Below are positions 35,013 through 45,795 of a DNA stretch of 64,000 nt, one piece after another. This DNA is from Thelonectria olida (taxonomy: Eukaryota; Ascomycota; Sordariomycetes; Hypocreales; Nectriaceae). The stretch spans positions 124,001 to 188,000 of the forward strand of contig JAGPYM010000005.1 in assembly GCA_020736575.1 (NCBI GenBank). The letters are read 5' to 3'. Made by a program: the position numbers and the translations under genes. The notes under the pieces were generated by a model. It was not told the DNA's origin and searched no databases. It worked only from the letters and a program-made list of their open reading frames with translations. How positions within the stretch are numbered: position 1 is the first letter of the stretch; every line of letters begins with the position of its first letter.

Positions 35013-36346
35013 GAACGAGAGAGGACCTTTCTTGTCAGAGGCAGGAGAGAGCGAGGTGGGCCTGAGATGCCGCCGAGGAGGTAAGGGGGGATGTCCTATT
35101 GGGAGACATCGTGTTTGCACTTGGCCTAGTTCGCGACATACAGCCAGCCACACTGGTAATAATCAAGGGTCATTTGGCAGCCTCAAGCCAATGTCACAGT
35201 GGTGAAACGCTCCGGGCTGAGAAACCCCCGAGATTCATCGGAGTCCCATGGTCCCGGTCAGCCAGCCACGGGTGATAGGCCAAGCTTCGGCAGTTGTTTT
35301 ATGAAATCCACACGTGTCTGCCTCTGCGCCGGGTCTCGATCCACAGATCCCTGGGAATAGCGTGCGGATCTTGTTTGCTTAGTCTGCTGTCAGGGTGGTA
35401 GGCGTTGTGGAGATTGGCAGTCTGGGCTGTCGGCGTCTGAAAGATGCACACCATCTTCGCATCGTGACGGCAGACAGGCCTTGTTCTTGACACGAAAGGC
35501 TTAGACTGATCCCGAGGAGAAGGGGAGATAAGGTTCCGAATCCAGTCAAGCTATACAGTAGCCAAGCTCTCGGTAGCTGCCCATTCCCCCCCTGTGAGCC
35601 AGAATGCGTCCATGTTGGCTGAGAAATGTCCCCCCGTTTGTGAGCAAACGCCGTTGCTTGGCGCTCGCCTCCTGCATCAAAGCAAACATCCAGACTCGCC
35701 CCCGCGAACGCCACTGCGACCATGACCGGACCGGCATCAAGGACACGAGGGCGGGAATTCTGGGGGTGCTGGGCCAGGCCAATGGCTGCCTTTAGCGGAT
35801 GCGGGCGTTGCGGGGAGAGAACAAGAAGATGGGATGGGGAAACAATATCATTGTCAATTCTTTAGCTGGGCTTGTTCATTTGTATCTTGCCCAGTCTATG
35901 GGGCAATGTTATCGTAAACATGGGGTAGTATAAGCTGTAAGTGGACAAGGTGAATGAATGGAAGCCCATTCTCAAAGGCATTGAAGCGGATTGCCATCCA
36001 TGGATGCATCAATCATTACGTCGTAGGCTACGGACAGATGAATGCAGATAGCCAAACAAACTGCAGCCTCTCGTCTCCTCTGCCAGCCTATCTATGCATA
36101 CCGTTCCAACTGCCTCCCCCCACGTCTGTTGGGTGATGGCTCCGTCAGCTTGCATCCCCCGCCTCGCACAGACCCGGCCTCTCTCTCTCTCTCTCTCATT
36201 CTCTCGGTGATGCAAGACTGGTGAGAGAGCCCAACTGACCCCTCTCTGTTTCTGTTCTGGTTTCTTGTCGCAGGGTCCCGTTGAAGCCCCCTCCTCGTCT
36301 GGCTGCTCGCCGTCCTCATGCAGCCGGACCAGGCCGTGCAAGCATT
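35013..36346. other. Intergenic, no gene seen
   Basis: This holds the 3' side of the methyltransferase and of the small minus-strand gene (convergent). A (CT)9 microsatellite lies at 36179-36196. Open frames are short and unsupported. Confidence 0.5.
36179..36196. repeat. (CT)9 microsatellite
   Basis: Nine CT units followed by a further CTCTC a few bases on. Confidence 0.85.
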
Positions 36347-36655
36347 CTAGTTCTTGCGGCCGTCCTTTTGCTGGTCAATCCACCAGCCGACACTGACGAG
36401 AAGCATGTTAGTGCTTTGGCGGGGGGGAACACGATGGAGATTGCCTTACGTGGGACTGTTGTAGGGCTTCGGTCGTGGCAGATGAGGGTCAATGACAATG
36501 TGGTCGCCCTCCATGCATGTCTCTGGAAAGTCCGTCACCGAAGCTCGCTCTACGCCCTTTCGGACGGGGCAGTCGAGGCCGCGTTCGCAGGTGACGCGGA
36601 AGTCCTCGTGGTCGGGGCGACGGCAGGAGTATCTGATTCTCCAGAGGGTGCACAT
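36347..36655 (-). CDS. Small cysteine-containing protein of unknown function
   Basis: Two exons (36450-36655 and 36347-36392) encode about 83 residues. The intron at 36393-36448 has a GTAAGG donor, a CACTAAC branch site and a GTCAG acceptor, all well spaced, which is the best argument that the gene is real. The protein starts MCTLWRIRYSCRRPDHEDF, continues RVTCERGLDCPVRKGVER and TDFPETCMEGDHIVIDP, and ends VGWWIDQQKDGRKN. Five cysteines (2, 10, 23, 28, 47) and several histidines and acidic residues could bind a metal or form disulfides. There is no signal peptide. It recalls the many small fungal proteins that begin with MC and a YxC(G/R) motif, but I recognise no named family. The start ATG has an A at -3. 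Confidence 0.5.
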
Positions 36656-37077
36656 GTTAACGAGGGATGGGGCAGTGGTGATCGAGCGAGGTGGTTAGCA
36701 GTGGCAGATTGCTTCACAGAATACACTGATAGGAGAGTGTAGAAGAAAAGAAGCAGGTGAGCCGGAAGAGAAGCAAACGTGTGCGTTTTAAATGAGCGTG
36801 AGAGCAAGTACAGTACAGTTGCTTTGCTGATCCAATCCCCCTCCGTATTCCATAATCCGTAACCCATGACCCGTCGTTAGTATCCGTTATCCCATAGTTA
36901 CGTAGATAGATGCCGTCCCTCCGTCGCAGCGGTACGAAGTACATTGTGGTGACGCCCGTCTTCTCGTCAGCCCACGTTGTTGCCCGCCTGCATTACCAGC
37001 CGCAGGCAAGTATTCGCAGAAGTTTTTTTTTTCAACCCCTCCCGTCCTCTCCATTTCAACCACGAGTGTCAGTCGAT
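36656..37077. other. Intergenic between two small minus-strand genes
   Basis: It must hold the promoter of the 83-residue protein gene and the 3' end of the gene to its right. ACGAAGTAC at 36942-36950 is an imperfect palindrome also seen near 3300 and 16445. Nothing else was seen. Confidence 0.45.
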
Positions 37078-37745
37078 TTAGTGACAGACTGCATGCGCGG
37101 AGCTGTGGGATCCCCACCGGCGACGATCCCGCAGGCGCCGGCTCAAGCGCAGCATCCCCGAGTCGAACTCGTCCTCGCTGCCGCTAGTAACGTGGCAGTT
37201 CTCGCGCTGGGCGATCATCTCGGGCAGCGGCTTGCAAATGGGCAGGTCCTGGTCCATGCGGATCACCACCACCAGCTTGCCCAGCGACACCAGCTTGTTG
37301 ATGACCTCCTCGGAGCCGCTGTGGTAGACCATGATGTAGGCGTCGAAGCTGCTGTGGAAGCCCTCCGAGTGGCTCAGCGGCACCAGCGACATGGCCAGCG
37401 GCTCGTTGTCGATGCTGACGATGAACGAGTCCGTGAGGTGGATTTCGCGCAGCGTCTCCTTGGCCAGGAAGCTCACGCCCACCTTGAAGGGGTCGGCGAC
37501 GTGGTGCCGCTTCTGGAAGAGCTTCTGCAGGACACGAACGTTGCCACGGACCACGCCGTCGCAGGGGGGTTGTTGCTGCCGTTGTCACCACTGTCGCCAT
37601 CCTGATCGCGGGGAGGGTTGATCTGGGTCATGTTGCGCGGGGTAGTGGTGATCTTCTTGAGCCACGCCGTCGACCTGAGACGAAAGGATGTGAAGAGCTT
37701 CAGGTTGATGAACGGCGAGAGGAGACGGGTGGTGGTTTGGAGCAT
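37078..37745 (-). pseudogene. Unknown protein gene with apparent -1 frameshift in a C6 run
   Basis: From the ATG at 37743-37745 the frame reads MLQTTTRLLSPFINLKLFTS, then an Asp/Gly/Asn-rich linker ending GDNGSNNPP. The coding signal then moves to another frame exactly at a run of six C (plus-strand G at 37564-37569). Downstream it reads DGVVRGNVRVLQKLFQKRHH, FLAKETLREIHLTDSFIVS, IDNEPLAMSLVPLSHSEGF, SFDAYIMVYHSGSEEVINKL and VVVIRMDQDLPICKPL, ending at 37078. One extra C would make a continuous product of about 222 residues. No intron with matching phases could be found to bridge the frames. The basic, Ser/Thr-rich N-terminus looks like a mitochondrial presequence (inference). I do not recognise the family. 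The frame break may be a sequencing error, a real null allele, or evidence of recent decay. Confidence 0.5.
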
Positions 37746-38159
37746 ACTGAGGAACTGGGATCCAATCTAGCTGGAAAGGGTTTGATATTTATGGACTTGG
37801 ACTGCGCAAAGTATCGTGTCTGTCTGCAATTGTTGTGCCCTTCCCTTCGACGAGAGTGTCCACCGGGAGAGCTGCCCCCTTCGGAGCCGTTATGTCTTGG
37901 AGACGACCCAGCAGCCCTTTTTCTCCCCAATCTCTGGCTCCGAGACGCTATTCAGAGAGAAAAAGAAACCAAAATATGACAGAGTTTGTCACAATTCCAT
38001 GTGAGGGAGGTTCGCATAGGGTCAAGTTGTGGTGATGCCCCGTACGATACCCATTCACGCACTCCACCGTCGGTGGTTTGTTCCAGCCCACACCCCCTCC
38101 GCTCCGGGCTTGATCTGCGTCTGATCGGCGGCCTCGACCGTTGATGCGTCTCGCTGAGC

Positions 38160-38177
38160 TTGAGCTTGAGCTTGAGC
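38160..38177. repeat. (TTGAGC)3 repeat
   Basis: Three perfect units of TTGAGC, flanked by partial copies. Confidence 0.75.
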
Positions 38178-39182
38178 ACTGAGCACGGCGAGAACCCAGC
38201 TCTCAGAGTCCTCCCCGCATAGGGCGCAGGGTCTCACTCATCTCAGCCTGGACAAGACAAGGTAGAGTTAGGTAGGGCTACGTCTGTCCATCCTTCACCG
38301 CCTGGTGTCTCTCCTCTTGTCCCAAGACACGCGAATTGTGTGTGCAACGCAGGTTGCAATCGCGTCGGAGCTGCACATCCCTCCCCCTTTCTGCCTCTTA
38401 GTGAGACAGTGTTCCGGGCTGTTAGAGGCTGGGAGGAGGGCCATGGGCTTGCCTCTAAGACATAACGCAGGAGGTGCAGAAACGGCCCAACAGGCCCCTC
38501 AGTGAGAAAAGAGCAGCTCAGAAGTGGCTGCCCATTGCGAATACGTGGGACATGATGGCGTCGGCACCTGCTTGTGTGTTTCGGCTATTAATGAGGTCGC
38601 GAGTAAGGGAGCCATCTCCGGCCGTCCAAGGCGGTTCGGCGACTTTGGCCTCTCCTCAACTCTCACCCCTGGATAGATAGATACCCGCTCTCTCCACTGC
38701 CGTTGATCGGTCGGTCCGTCCGCTCTAGACCTTGACCGGGGCCGCATTCCAGCGCCATCTCCACTGCCGACGACCGGGGGCCATGCCGCCCGAAGCCTTC
38801 CAGCTTCCAGGTTGCCAGCAGATCCGGTGAACTAGCCGTGGCACCCTCGAAATGACGAGCAGAAAAACCCACTTACCAGGTAATCCAGCATAGTCCATTC
38901 AAGCCTAAAGTCAGTGACGAAATGCGGCAGATGGAGAGGGCAATGCGTGAGGGGAACCCAGTTACCGTCAACTACTAGCCATTCATCAGCAAAACACAGC
39001 AACATGCAGGCATCGACGGATGCAGAGTAGCGGTCCTTTCTCTCCTCTCCTCTCTCTTGGCCTCAGGTCTCCGAGACCGCAACGCGCAGAGACAACAGTG
39101 ACTGAATCACTATCGGGGGGAAACAACCTGGCTCCGACGAGACAACAACCCGTCTCCCGCCCTGTGGAACATTGTCGCTGCT

Positions 39183-39206
39183 GCCTCCGCCTCCGCCTCC
39201 GCCTCC
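39183..39206. repeat. (GCCTCC)4 repeat
   Basis: Four perfect hexamer units followed by GCC. Confidence 0.85.
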
Positions 39207-40226
39207 GCCATGCCCTCCGCCCGTCTCTGGATTGCCATGCATGTGCGAATTACTCGCACCCCGCCGTGACAGAGAAGGGACGGGCTATCGGGGATGGGCT
39301 CTGCACGGAACCCAGCCAATTGGTTTCCCTGCGGACGTGCCGTGTGGAGGACGGGGACCCCAGCTGCAAACGAGAAGCGATAGAGCACATGGGAAATGGG
39401 GGTGGACCACCCAAACTGGCAGTCTTGAGCTTTGTGCAATGCGTAATGTAGGGTCGGTACCGTTCGTGATTTGATTGCATTCTTTTGGCCATGAGTTGTC
39501 AACTGGCATCCCTTGAGTTCTGTGTCGAAAAAAGGAATCCCCGGCATAACGGTGGTGACTCCAGAGACGTCATGTCTGCTCCCCACTGGTCGTGCGATGG
39601 GCCGGTAAAGGCGAGGCGTCCTCACTACTGGGTGTTTTCATTACACTGCATGTAGCTGTCGGTCAGCGATCGTCCATCCTGTGTAGAATGAGAGAGGTCT
39701 GGCTGCGTGCGTGCGTGACTGTCCTTTTTGCTCCCAGCTATAGTGGCATAGGGAGCCAATGGACAGTCGGAGGAGTTTGAAAGTGCAAGTACTTTGCCCC
39801 AACTGTCTCGCTTAGTGGTTGCTTATTCGACGCGCAAAGGGCGGCCGCAATGTATTATTGCTTTTGCAGCCGCCCCAACAAACCGTCTTGGCCATGACGC
39901 GGGGAGAGGGGCATGAATTCGCACGGGAAGGTTGCCACGGTTAAGTTCCCCCTCTTGAAGTTCCTGTCAAAAGAAGGTGTTCAAGGTCAGATCACCCGGT
40001 ACGGGAGGATAGCCCGTCGGGAGATCCAACAACACCACCACCGTTTCTGGTAGCGCCATCTACTTGTTGCCGGACTCGATTCTCCCCAGATCCAGCAGAT
40101 TAAAAGCCTACCTGGACTGCCCTGGACTTGGATTTGGCCCACACGCTCTTCGACCTTAGTGACAGCTCCGAGCGGGACTCTCGCTCTTTTGCTCTCTCTC
40201 GCCATCCATCCAACCATGATAGAGGC

Positions 40227-40246
40227 CACACACACACACACACACA
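40227..40246. repeat. (CA)10 microsatellite
   Basis: Ten perfect CA units. Confidence 0.88.
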
Positions 40247-42292
40247 AGCAGGCAGTCATGCACACCCTCAAGTCTTCTCCAAACGATCGTCAAGCAGAGA
40301 CCCGCCTATCCCGTGTCCCCCTCTCAGTCAGTGTGAATTTCGTCCGTTCAACAACCTTGCAGCTCTTAGTTAGTACTTGGGGCCTAAATGCAAACCACAT
40401 TAGCGCTACTTAATCCAAAGCAATATTTTCTCGTTTGGGGCGGATGGGAAACAAAGAATTGACCCTCCAAGTTGATTGGATCTCGTTTGGGTGGCAGGTG
40501 AGTCGACTCAGACGAGACACTTGAGCAATGGCCTGGGAGTCGATCGGGCTTATTCGTCGGTGGCCGTAATGCTAGCAGAATAGCAAACAAACAAAGAGAT
40601 CGTCTTATCTGTCTCTCTGTCTGTACATATGTCTGTCTGTCTTGTTGTGGAGAAGATGCAAACCCGAAGAAGCACCGTCTCATCCTGCATGGTCCGTTAT
40701 ACAACCAAAACCAACCAGTACACTGTCCAGACCATGCTCGCCGCTACCAGCAGGTCATGATCGATTGGTGATGGCTGTAGAATGTGCCCAAAGGCGAATA
40801 GACAGGGGCCGTTTTGCCACATTTGCATCTCGCCAGAGGCATCAAAGTGAACATCTCCTCTCATTGGGGTACACATTCGTTGGGACAGGGCATATTCCAG
40901 TTCCCCAGCTCACTTGCAATATTAAACATCACTAAGCTTCGCTCTATCGAGATCATATTTCAGTTTCCCAGACGGTGGGTCATTCTCATAATGATATCGT
41001 TTTGCAACGCTCAATTATCGACTTGACTCTAAAGTCGTCTCCCAACGAAGGAATAGAGATTCCGCAGCAAGACATGGAAAGAGCCAATCCGAAAAGACTA
41101 CTTCTACTCTGTTCGCACTGTCTTGAAATCATGGGTGAAGCGTCAGCCGTGCTTGCGTCTCGGAAGAATCCAGCTTGTCAGGGCCGTGATGCGTGCATAG
41201 TGGCAACACAAACTGCCTACGCCAACACAATCAAGATGAATTCTATCGCGAGTCTGTTCACGAGAAATCACCGGAAGGATTTTATGAGAACACATACTAC
41301 GAAAAGGAGGAGGGAAAGTGCAGAGCTCACGTAAACGACCTTTCGCTGCTTGTCTCATTCCATGTCATATCCTATCAGTTTCAATAGGCAGCACGGCCAA
41401 CCTCCTGACAGAACAACGAAACTTCGTCAAGAGCGGACTCTTTCTCAAGCGAATATGCGGGAGATGGCAAGTTCCCTCAAGTCTGTTGTGGGCCATTACT
41501 CCAATTTGAGTTGAATTTGAACGTCATAAATACACAGATTTACATGTATCTTCTTGCAAGTTGGTTTCTTGTACTTCTCGTAGCTTCGCGTGCCTTCTTC
41601 TTGTTTATAGATCATCCGAAGATCTGACTGTGTTGGCAGAGTTGGGAATAAGATCGTAGGTCGGCGCTCCAGAGCAGATTGTTCCGTCGGAGGACGCCGC
41701 AGGCCCTGCGCCTGACGGTTCGGAATCGCCGTGAACCCATCAGCCGCGCGATCTCAACCATTTGAATCAAGTTGCGGAAGCCGTCAGCAAATGAGTAATG
41801 CCACAATTGGTTCAGAGAGTTCCCGTCAAGCTCCCGTCCTCCTTCGAACCCAAGAGGGCATCATCTGGTGTTCTGTTGTCGAGCCTCGTATTCCAGCCTC
41901 TATCACACCTAGAGCCAACATGACTGTCGCTCTCTAATTTCACTTCGTTCCGCTTGTTTGAAACCCGGGTTGTTGCCTCCTGCGAGGATCGAGGCGATTC
42001 CTCCAATGGTGATATGGCATCTCTTTTGATCCATAGTCGTACTGGATTTCATCGAGGCCAAATCACTTGATTCACAAGCACATGTTTGGGTTCCAGAACA
42101 TGTTCAACTCCCGTGAAAATACCACGGCAATAAGACATATCAGATTGTCAGTTCCGAGGCCAATTGCATGATGACGGAGTTGACCGGCAGACAGCCCCAC
42201 GTGACCCGGCAATTGCCCCTCCAAAAATTTTCGTTCAGAGTGCGGGGAGGTTATCACCAACACTTTACAAGTCACTTGGAAATCAGCTCAAA

Positions 42293-44039
42293 ATGCAGTT
42301 GAAGGACACAAGCCGAATTGAGCTGCCTGCTGCAGCGGACATGCACGTCCACTTGCGCCAGGATGGGCTCATGGAGCTGGTTACTCCTACCGTGCTCAAG
42401 GGCGGAGTTGATACGGTCTTTGTGTACGGCCTCCCCTCTTAAGTTTTTAAGACGATTGATAGAGCTAATAATGAGAATAGCATGCCTAATCTCGTGCGTG
42501 TGCTCCTTTGCTCTTGTGATTAATTGCGATGGTCGATTGTAGAAGAAGAAGAAGACGGACAATTGCATCACCTTCACAACAGATGCTAATATGTGAAGTA
42601 TAGGTGCCCCCTTTGACCAGTGTCGCTCAGGTATGTAAACACATGAGAACACTGAAGGTTACCATTGCAAATCAAGACTAACTGTTTTCAAGGTCCTGGA
42701 ATACCAAACCAAGCTTCGCGCAATTGCTCCAGATGTTCACTATCTCATGTCACTCTTCGTCAGTACCCCTGCGTATCCTTGCCAGTTAGTTATCCATCAG
42801 GGTAACTGAGGTCACTAACAACCATTCAGCTTCACCCCTCCGTCACCCCCGAGGTCATCGCTGAAGCCTCCAAAGCTGGTATCACCGGTGTGAAGCTGTA
42901 CCCTCAAGGCATGTTTCTCTTCCTATTTTTCCTACCCGTCACTGACTCTAACGACTGATAGGAGTTACCACCAACTCTGAGAATGGCGTCTCTGACCTCA
43001 AGGCTTTCTACGATACCTTTTCTGCTATGGAAGAGCATGGAATTGGTACGTACAACTCTCAGAACGCGCCTTTCGCCTCGTTGCATCTCCATTGAGGTTG
43101 CGTGTAAAGTCGTCATAGAGTCTACTTTCCTCTCGAGAGGCTTGGGCATAATCGACGAGGATTGAAGCTAATTAGACTGTGTGTTTGCAGTGCTCAACCT
43201 TCACGGAGAGGTCATCGAGTCGCTTGCGCCAGAAGGCACCACGCTGGAGGAAGCGTTTCTCCCCACTCTCAAGTCTCTCCATGAGAGATTCCCTAAGCTG
43301 CGCATTGTGGTATGTGTACACTTGAATAACCGCATTAGAGACGATTGTTGACTCTAGTCGTCTTAGCTCGAGCATTGCACCACCGCTGCAGCTGTGGAGG
43401 CCGTCAAGGCTTGCGGACCGACCGTTGGCGGTATGTTCTCGTCGTCATAAGTGCATGTAGGTCAAGGTGCTGACATGAAGCCACAGCGACAATCACTGCT
43501 CACCATCTTTACCTTACCAACCATGACGCTTGCTGCGATCCCTTTGCATTCTGCAAGCCGATCCCAAAGAAGCCAACGGATAGATCCGCTCTTCTCAAGG
43601 CCATTGTTAGCGGCAACTCAAAGTTCTTCTTGTAAGTCCTCGTATTCTACTCTCATTGTGGTATTAACCGTATCCCCGCAGTGGAAGCGACAGCGCTCCC
43701 CACCCTATCCAGAACAAGACGTCAGCTGAGCAAGGCAAGGCACCCGCCGGCGTCTTCACCCAGCCAGTTGCGGTGCAGCTTGTCCTCATGGCTCTTGAAG
43801 AGGGCGTCGAGCGTGGAGACATCTCTGAGGCGGACGTGACCCAGGAGAAGCTGGAGGGCTTCCTCAGTCGGTTCGGACGTCGGTTCTACAAGCTCCCCGA
43901 GGTCCCCAAGAAGAAAATCATCTTGGAGCGAAAGGGAGAGAAGATTGCCAAGAGCGTGGCCAGTGCAGATGGAAACTTCGAGGTTGGCATCTCCCGGGCC
44001 GGGACTGAAGTGTTCAGCTTGACCTGGGAGGAGGCGTGA
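42293..44039 (+). CDS. Dihydroorotase (pyrimidine biosynthesis)
   Basis: Ten exons: 42293-42423, 42481-42493, 42604-42630, 42693-42758, 42830-42908, 42962-43045, 43191-43309, 43367-43430, 43487-43631 and 43682-44039, giving 361 residues. The enzyme closes carbamoyl-aspartate to dihydroorotate, step three of UMP synthesis. All PyrC-type zinc-site residues are present: His18 and His20 in MHVHLR, the carbamylated lysine Lys101 in GVKLYPQG, His138 in NLHGE, His176 in LEHCTT and Asp246 in GSDSAPH. The numbering is within a few residues of E. coli PyrC. Exon 2 is only 13 nt and supplies the MPNL motif; exon 3 is 27 nt. The fifth intron (42909-42961) starts with GC instead of GT (AAG then GCATGT), and no GT donor keeps the frame. 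The start codon has LKDTSRIELPAAADMH just after it, as in homologues. This is the single-domain enzyme (yeast Ura4 equivalent), separate from CAD-type fusions. Confidence 0.95.
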
Positions 44040-44658
44040 TTGGTCGGTGTCGGCGTTGAAAAGAGAGGGTATTTGGGACTGGCTAGACGGACAGGATGTG
44101 AAAGAAAATACAAAGCTCTCACCTGGGTAAGGAAGGTGTCATGACGTCCATCTTATCGTACAAGCATCAAGTTCGTCCTCGTAAATCCTCACACGATCAG
44201 CCCTGTATCGCTCAGCCCAGTGAGCCCACTAAAGGCCTGGCCCACAAAGCGCCAGTGAAGCGGCCCCGGATTTCTCTCCTCTAGAAGCGTAGCGTTGGAC
44301 GGGATCCAATTATCTAATTGGGGACACGGAGTGACGGGGTCTCCCTCAGTTCCGCGCTTTCCCCAAGTCGGAAGTCCAAGCCACCGAGCGTTCCAGCACC
44401 TGACACAAGAGTGCAAGAGGATGGCGGCTGTTACTACCTTAGTCCAAGGCGAATGAATGCCTGGCCTGGCCGCCGCGGTACGAATAAGATGTCCGCAGTA
44501 AGCACCAGTTCCAAACTCTCTCCTCATTTCATCATCGTCACCACGCCTCTCTTCTCTTTTCTTTGTTTACCACGACTTGAAACAACACCATCGTTCATCC
44601 CTCATCAGCATCTCCTTTTCCATCGAAATCCGAACCGAAGTGTTCAACCAAACCAATT
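44040..44658. promoter_or_regulatory. Intergenic, promoter of the His-rich protein gene
   Basis: This contains the dihydroorotase 3' end and, from about 44510 to 44560, a pyrimidine-rich stretch (CTCTCTTCTCTTTTC-like) 100-150 bases before the next start codon, typical of fungal transcription start regions. Confidence 0.5.
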
Positions 44659-45795
44659 ATGCTGTTCAGGCAGCTCCTTCTCGCCGCCTCAGCCACGGCG
44701 TTCCTGGTCGTTCCCGAGACCTCCGACAGTCAAGATGGCATCTTCCGCATCCTTCCCGTCGACGTCGAGACCTACGATATCCCCGCAAACGCCCTCACGC
44801 AGTCCCTCGAAGTCCCTTGCCGCCAGTGCCGTGGGAGCGATACACATCTCAAGCTGGACTTCACAGTCGAGGACTCTAAGCGTTTGGTGCTCAACGGCTT
44901 TGAGCTCTACCCCAACGCCGACCCATGGCAGGGCGACCTGACCGCTGCCGTTATCAAGGGAAATGGAAAGAGCAGGGATCGTACACTTGGCTATGGCCTG
45001 GCCATTCGACCGGAGGGCATGGATGAGGACCAGAAGCTCGAGGTTATCGGCCTGGAACTACTGATTATCGAGGTTGGCGACCGCTTCATTGACGGCGTCC
45101 CTCCTGTGGCCATCAAACTCATCAAGGCCCTGAACGGAGATATCCTCATCGGTAGCATTAGCCTGAACGGAATCAACCCCAACGACTCCGAGGGACAGTG
45201 CAATACTCTGTGGTGCCGAGTCTCTGGCTTGTTTGAGGGTGCTTGGACTGGAGTCAAGGGCAAGTTCAAGGGCATGGGCTGCCACGGAAAGAATGCCCAT
45301 GGTCATGGTCATAAGGGGCATCACCACGGACAGGACAAGTCCGAGCATCAGCAAGGCTCCAAACATCATGGCGATAAGACTCACGACCACCACGGCAAGT
45401 TCGGGCACAAGCACCATCACCACCATGAGAAAGCATGGAGCGTCGTCAAGCACGTTGCCTCTTACATCTTTCTACCTGTCATCATGGGCATGACTGCCGG
45501 TGTCGGCGTTGCTGTGTACGTTTTTGTTTCCCTACCCTTTCCCTCTCTGACAGCGCTAACGAAATGTAGCATCGCCATGTTCATCGGCACTCTTATTGCC
45601 CGCCTTATCCGAATGGTCCGGTGTGGGCGAGAGTATCTCCCTGTGTACTTTGACTACTTTGACGATGATGAAGAGATTTCAGTTGAGGAGTTCCTTGCCG
45701 CTGAGAAAGCCGTCGGTGATAATCTTGCGGCTCATTTGGAGGCCAACAATCTCCCTCCTAAGTATGAGGATGAGCCTGCCGATAACAAAGTCTAA
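44659..45795 (+). CDS. Secretory-pathway membrane protein with His-rich segment
   Basis: Two exons (44659-45515 and 45570-45795) encode 360 residues. The 54-nt intron has a GTACGT donor, a GCTAAC branch site and a TGTAG acceptor. It is a multiple of three and stop-free, so an unspliced form would insert 18 residues into the membrane segment. The N-terminus is a signal peptide (MLFRQLLLAASATAFLVV). A mostly beta ectodomain of about 185 residues follows, with cysteines in PCRQCRG and CNTLWC. A His-rich linker at about residues 208-256 (HGHGHKGHHHG, then HKHHHHHEK) follows. A membrane stretch lies around 268-298 (YIFLPVIMGMTAGVGVAVIA), then an acidic cytoplasmic tail (YFDYFDDDEEISVEEF) ending in EDEPADNKV. 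I recall uncharacterised fungal proteins of this shape (a DUF7728-like ectodomain). The His run could bind Zn, Cu or Ni; the function is unknown. Confidence 0.85.
   Translation: MLFRQLLLAASATAFLVVPETSDSQDGIFRILPVDVETYDIPANALTQSLEVPCRQCRGSDTHLKLDFTVEDSKRLVLNGFELYPNADPWQGDLTAAVIKGNGKSRDRTLGYGLAIRPEGMDEDQKLEVIGLELLIIEVGDRFIDGVPPVAIKLIKALNGDILIGSISLNGINPNDSEGQCNTLWCRVSGLFEGAWTGVKGKFKGMGCHGKNAHGHGHKGHHHGQDKSEHQQGSKHHGDKTHDHHGKFGHKHHHHHEKAWSVVKHVASYIFLPVIMGMTAGVGVAVYVFVSLPFPSLTALTKCSIAMFIGTLIARLIRMVRCGREYLPVYFDYFDDDEEISVEEFLAAEKAVGDNLAAHLEANNLPPKYEDEPADNKV

Larger units (their letters stand above)
37746..42292. other. Gene-poor stretch
   Basis: No gene could be supported in 4.5 kb. Repeats seen are TTGAGC units at 38160-38177, (GCCTCC)4 at 39183-39206 and (CA)10 at 40227-40246. 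A 171-codon minus frame at 39110-39625 arises partly from the GCCTCC repeat (Ala-Glu dipeptides) and is not called. The right end is the promoter of the dihydroorotase gene. Confidence 0.5.

Noticed and set aside
36910..37605. 231-codon plus-strand open frame
   Set aside because: It is an Ala/Val/Asp/His-rich shadow opposite the minus-strand unknown gene, whose reading is far more protein-like.
39110..39625. 171-codon minus-strand frame
   Set aside because: Part of it is produced by the GCCTCC repeat, and the rest has no motif.
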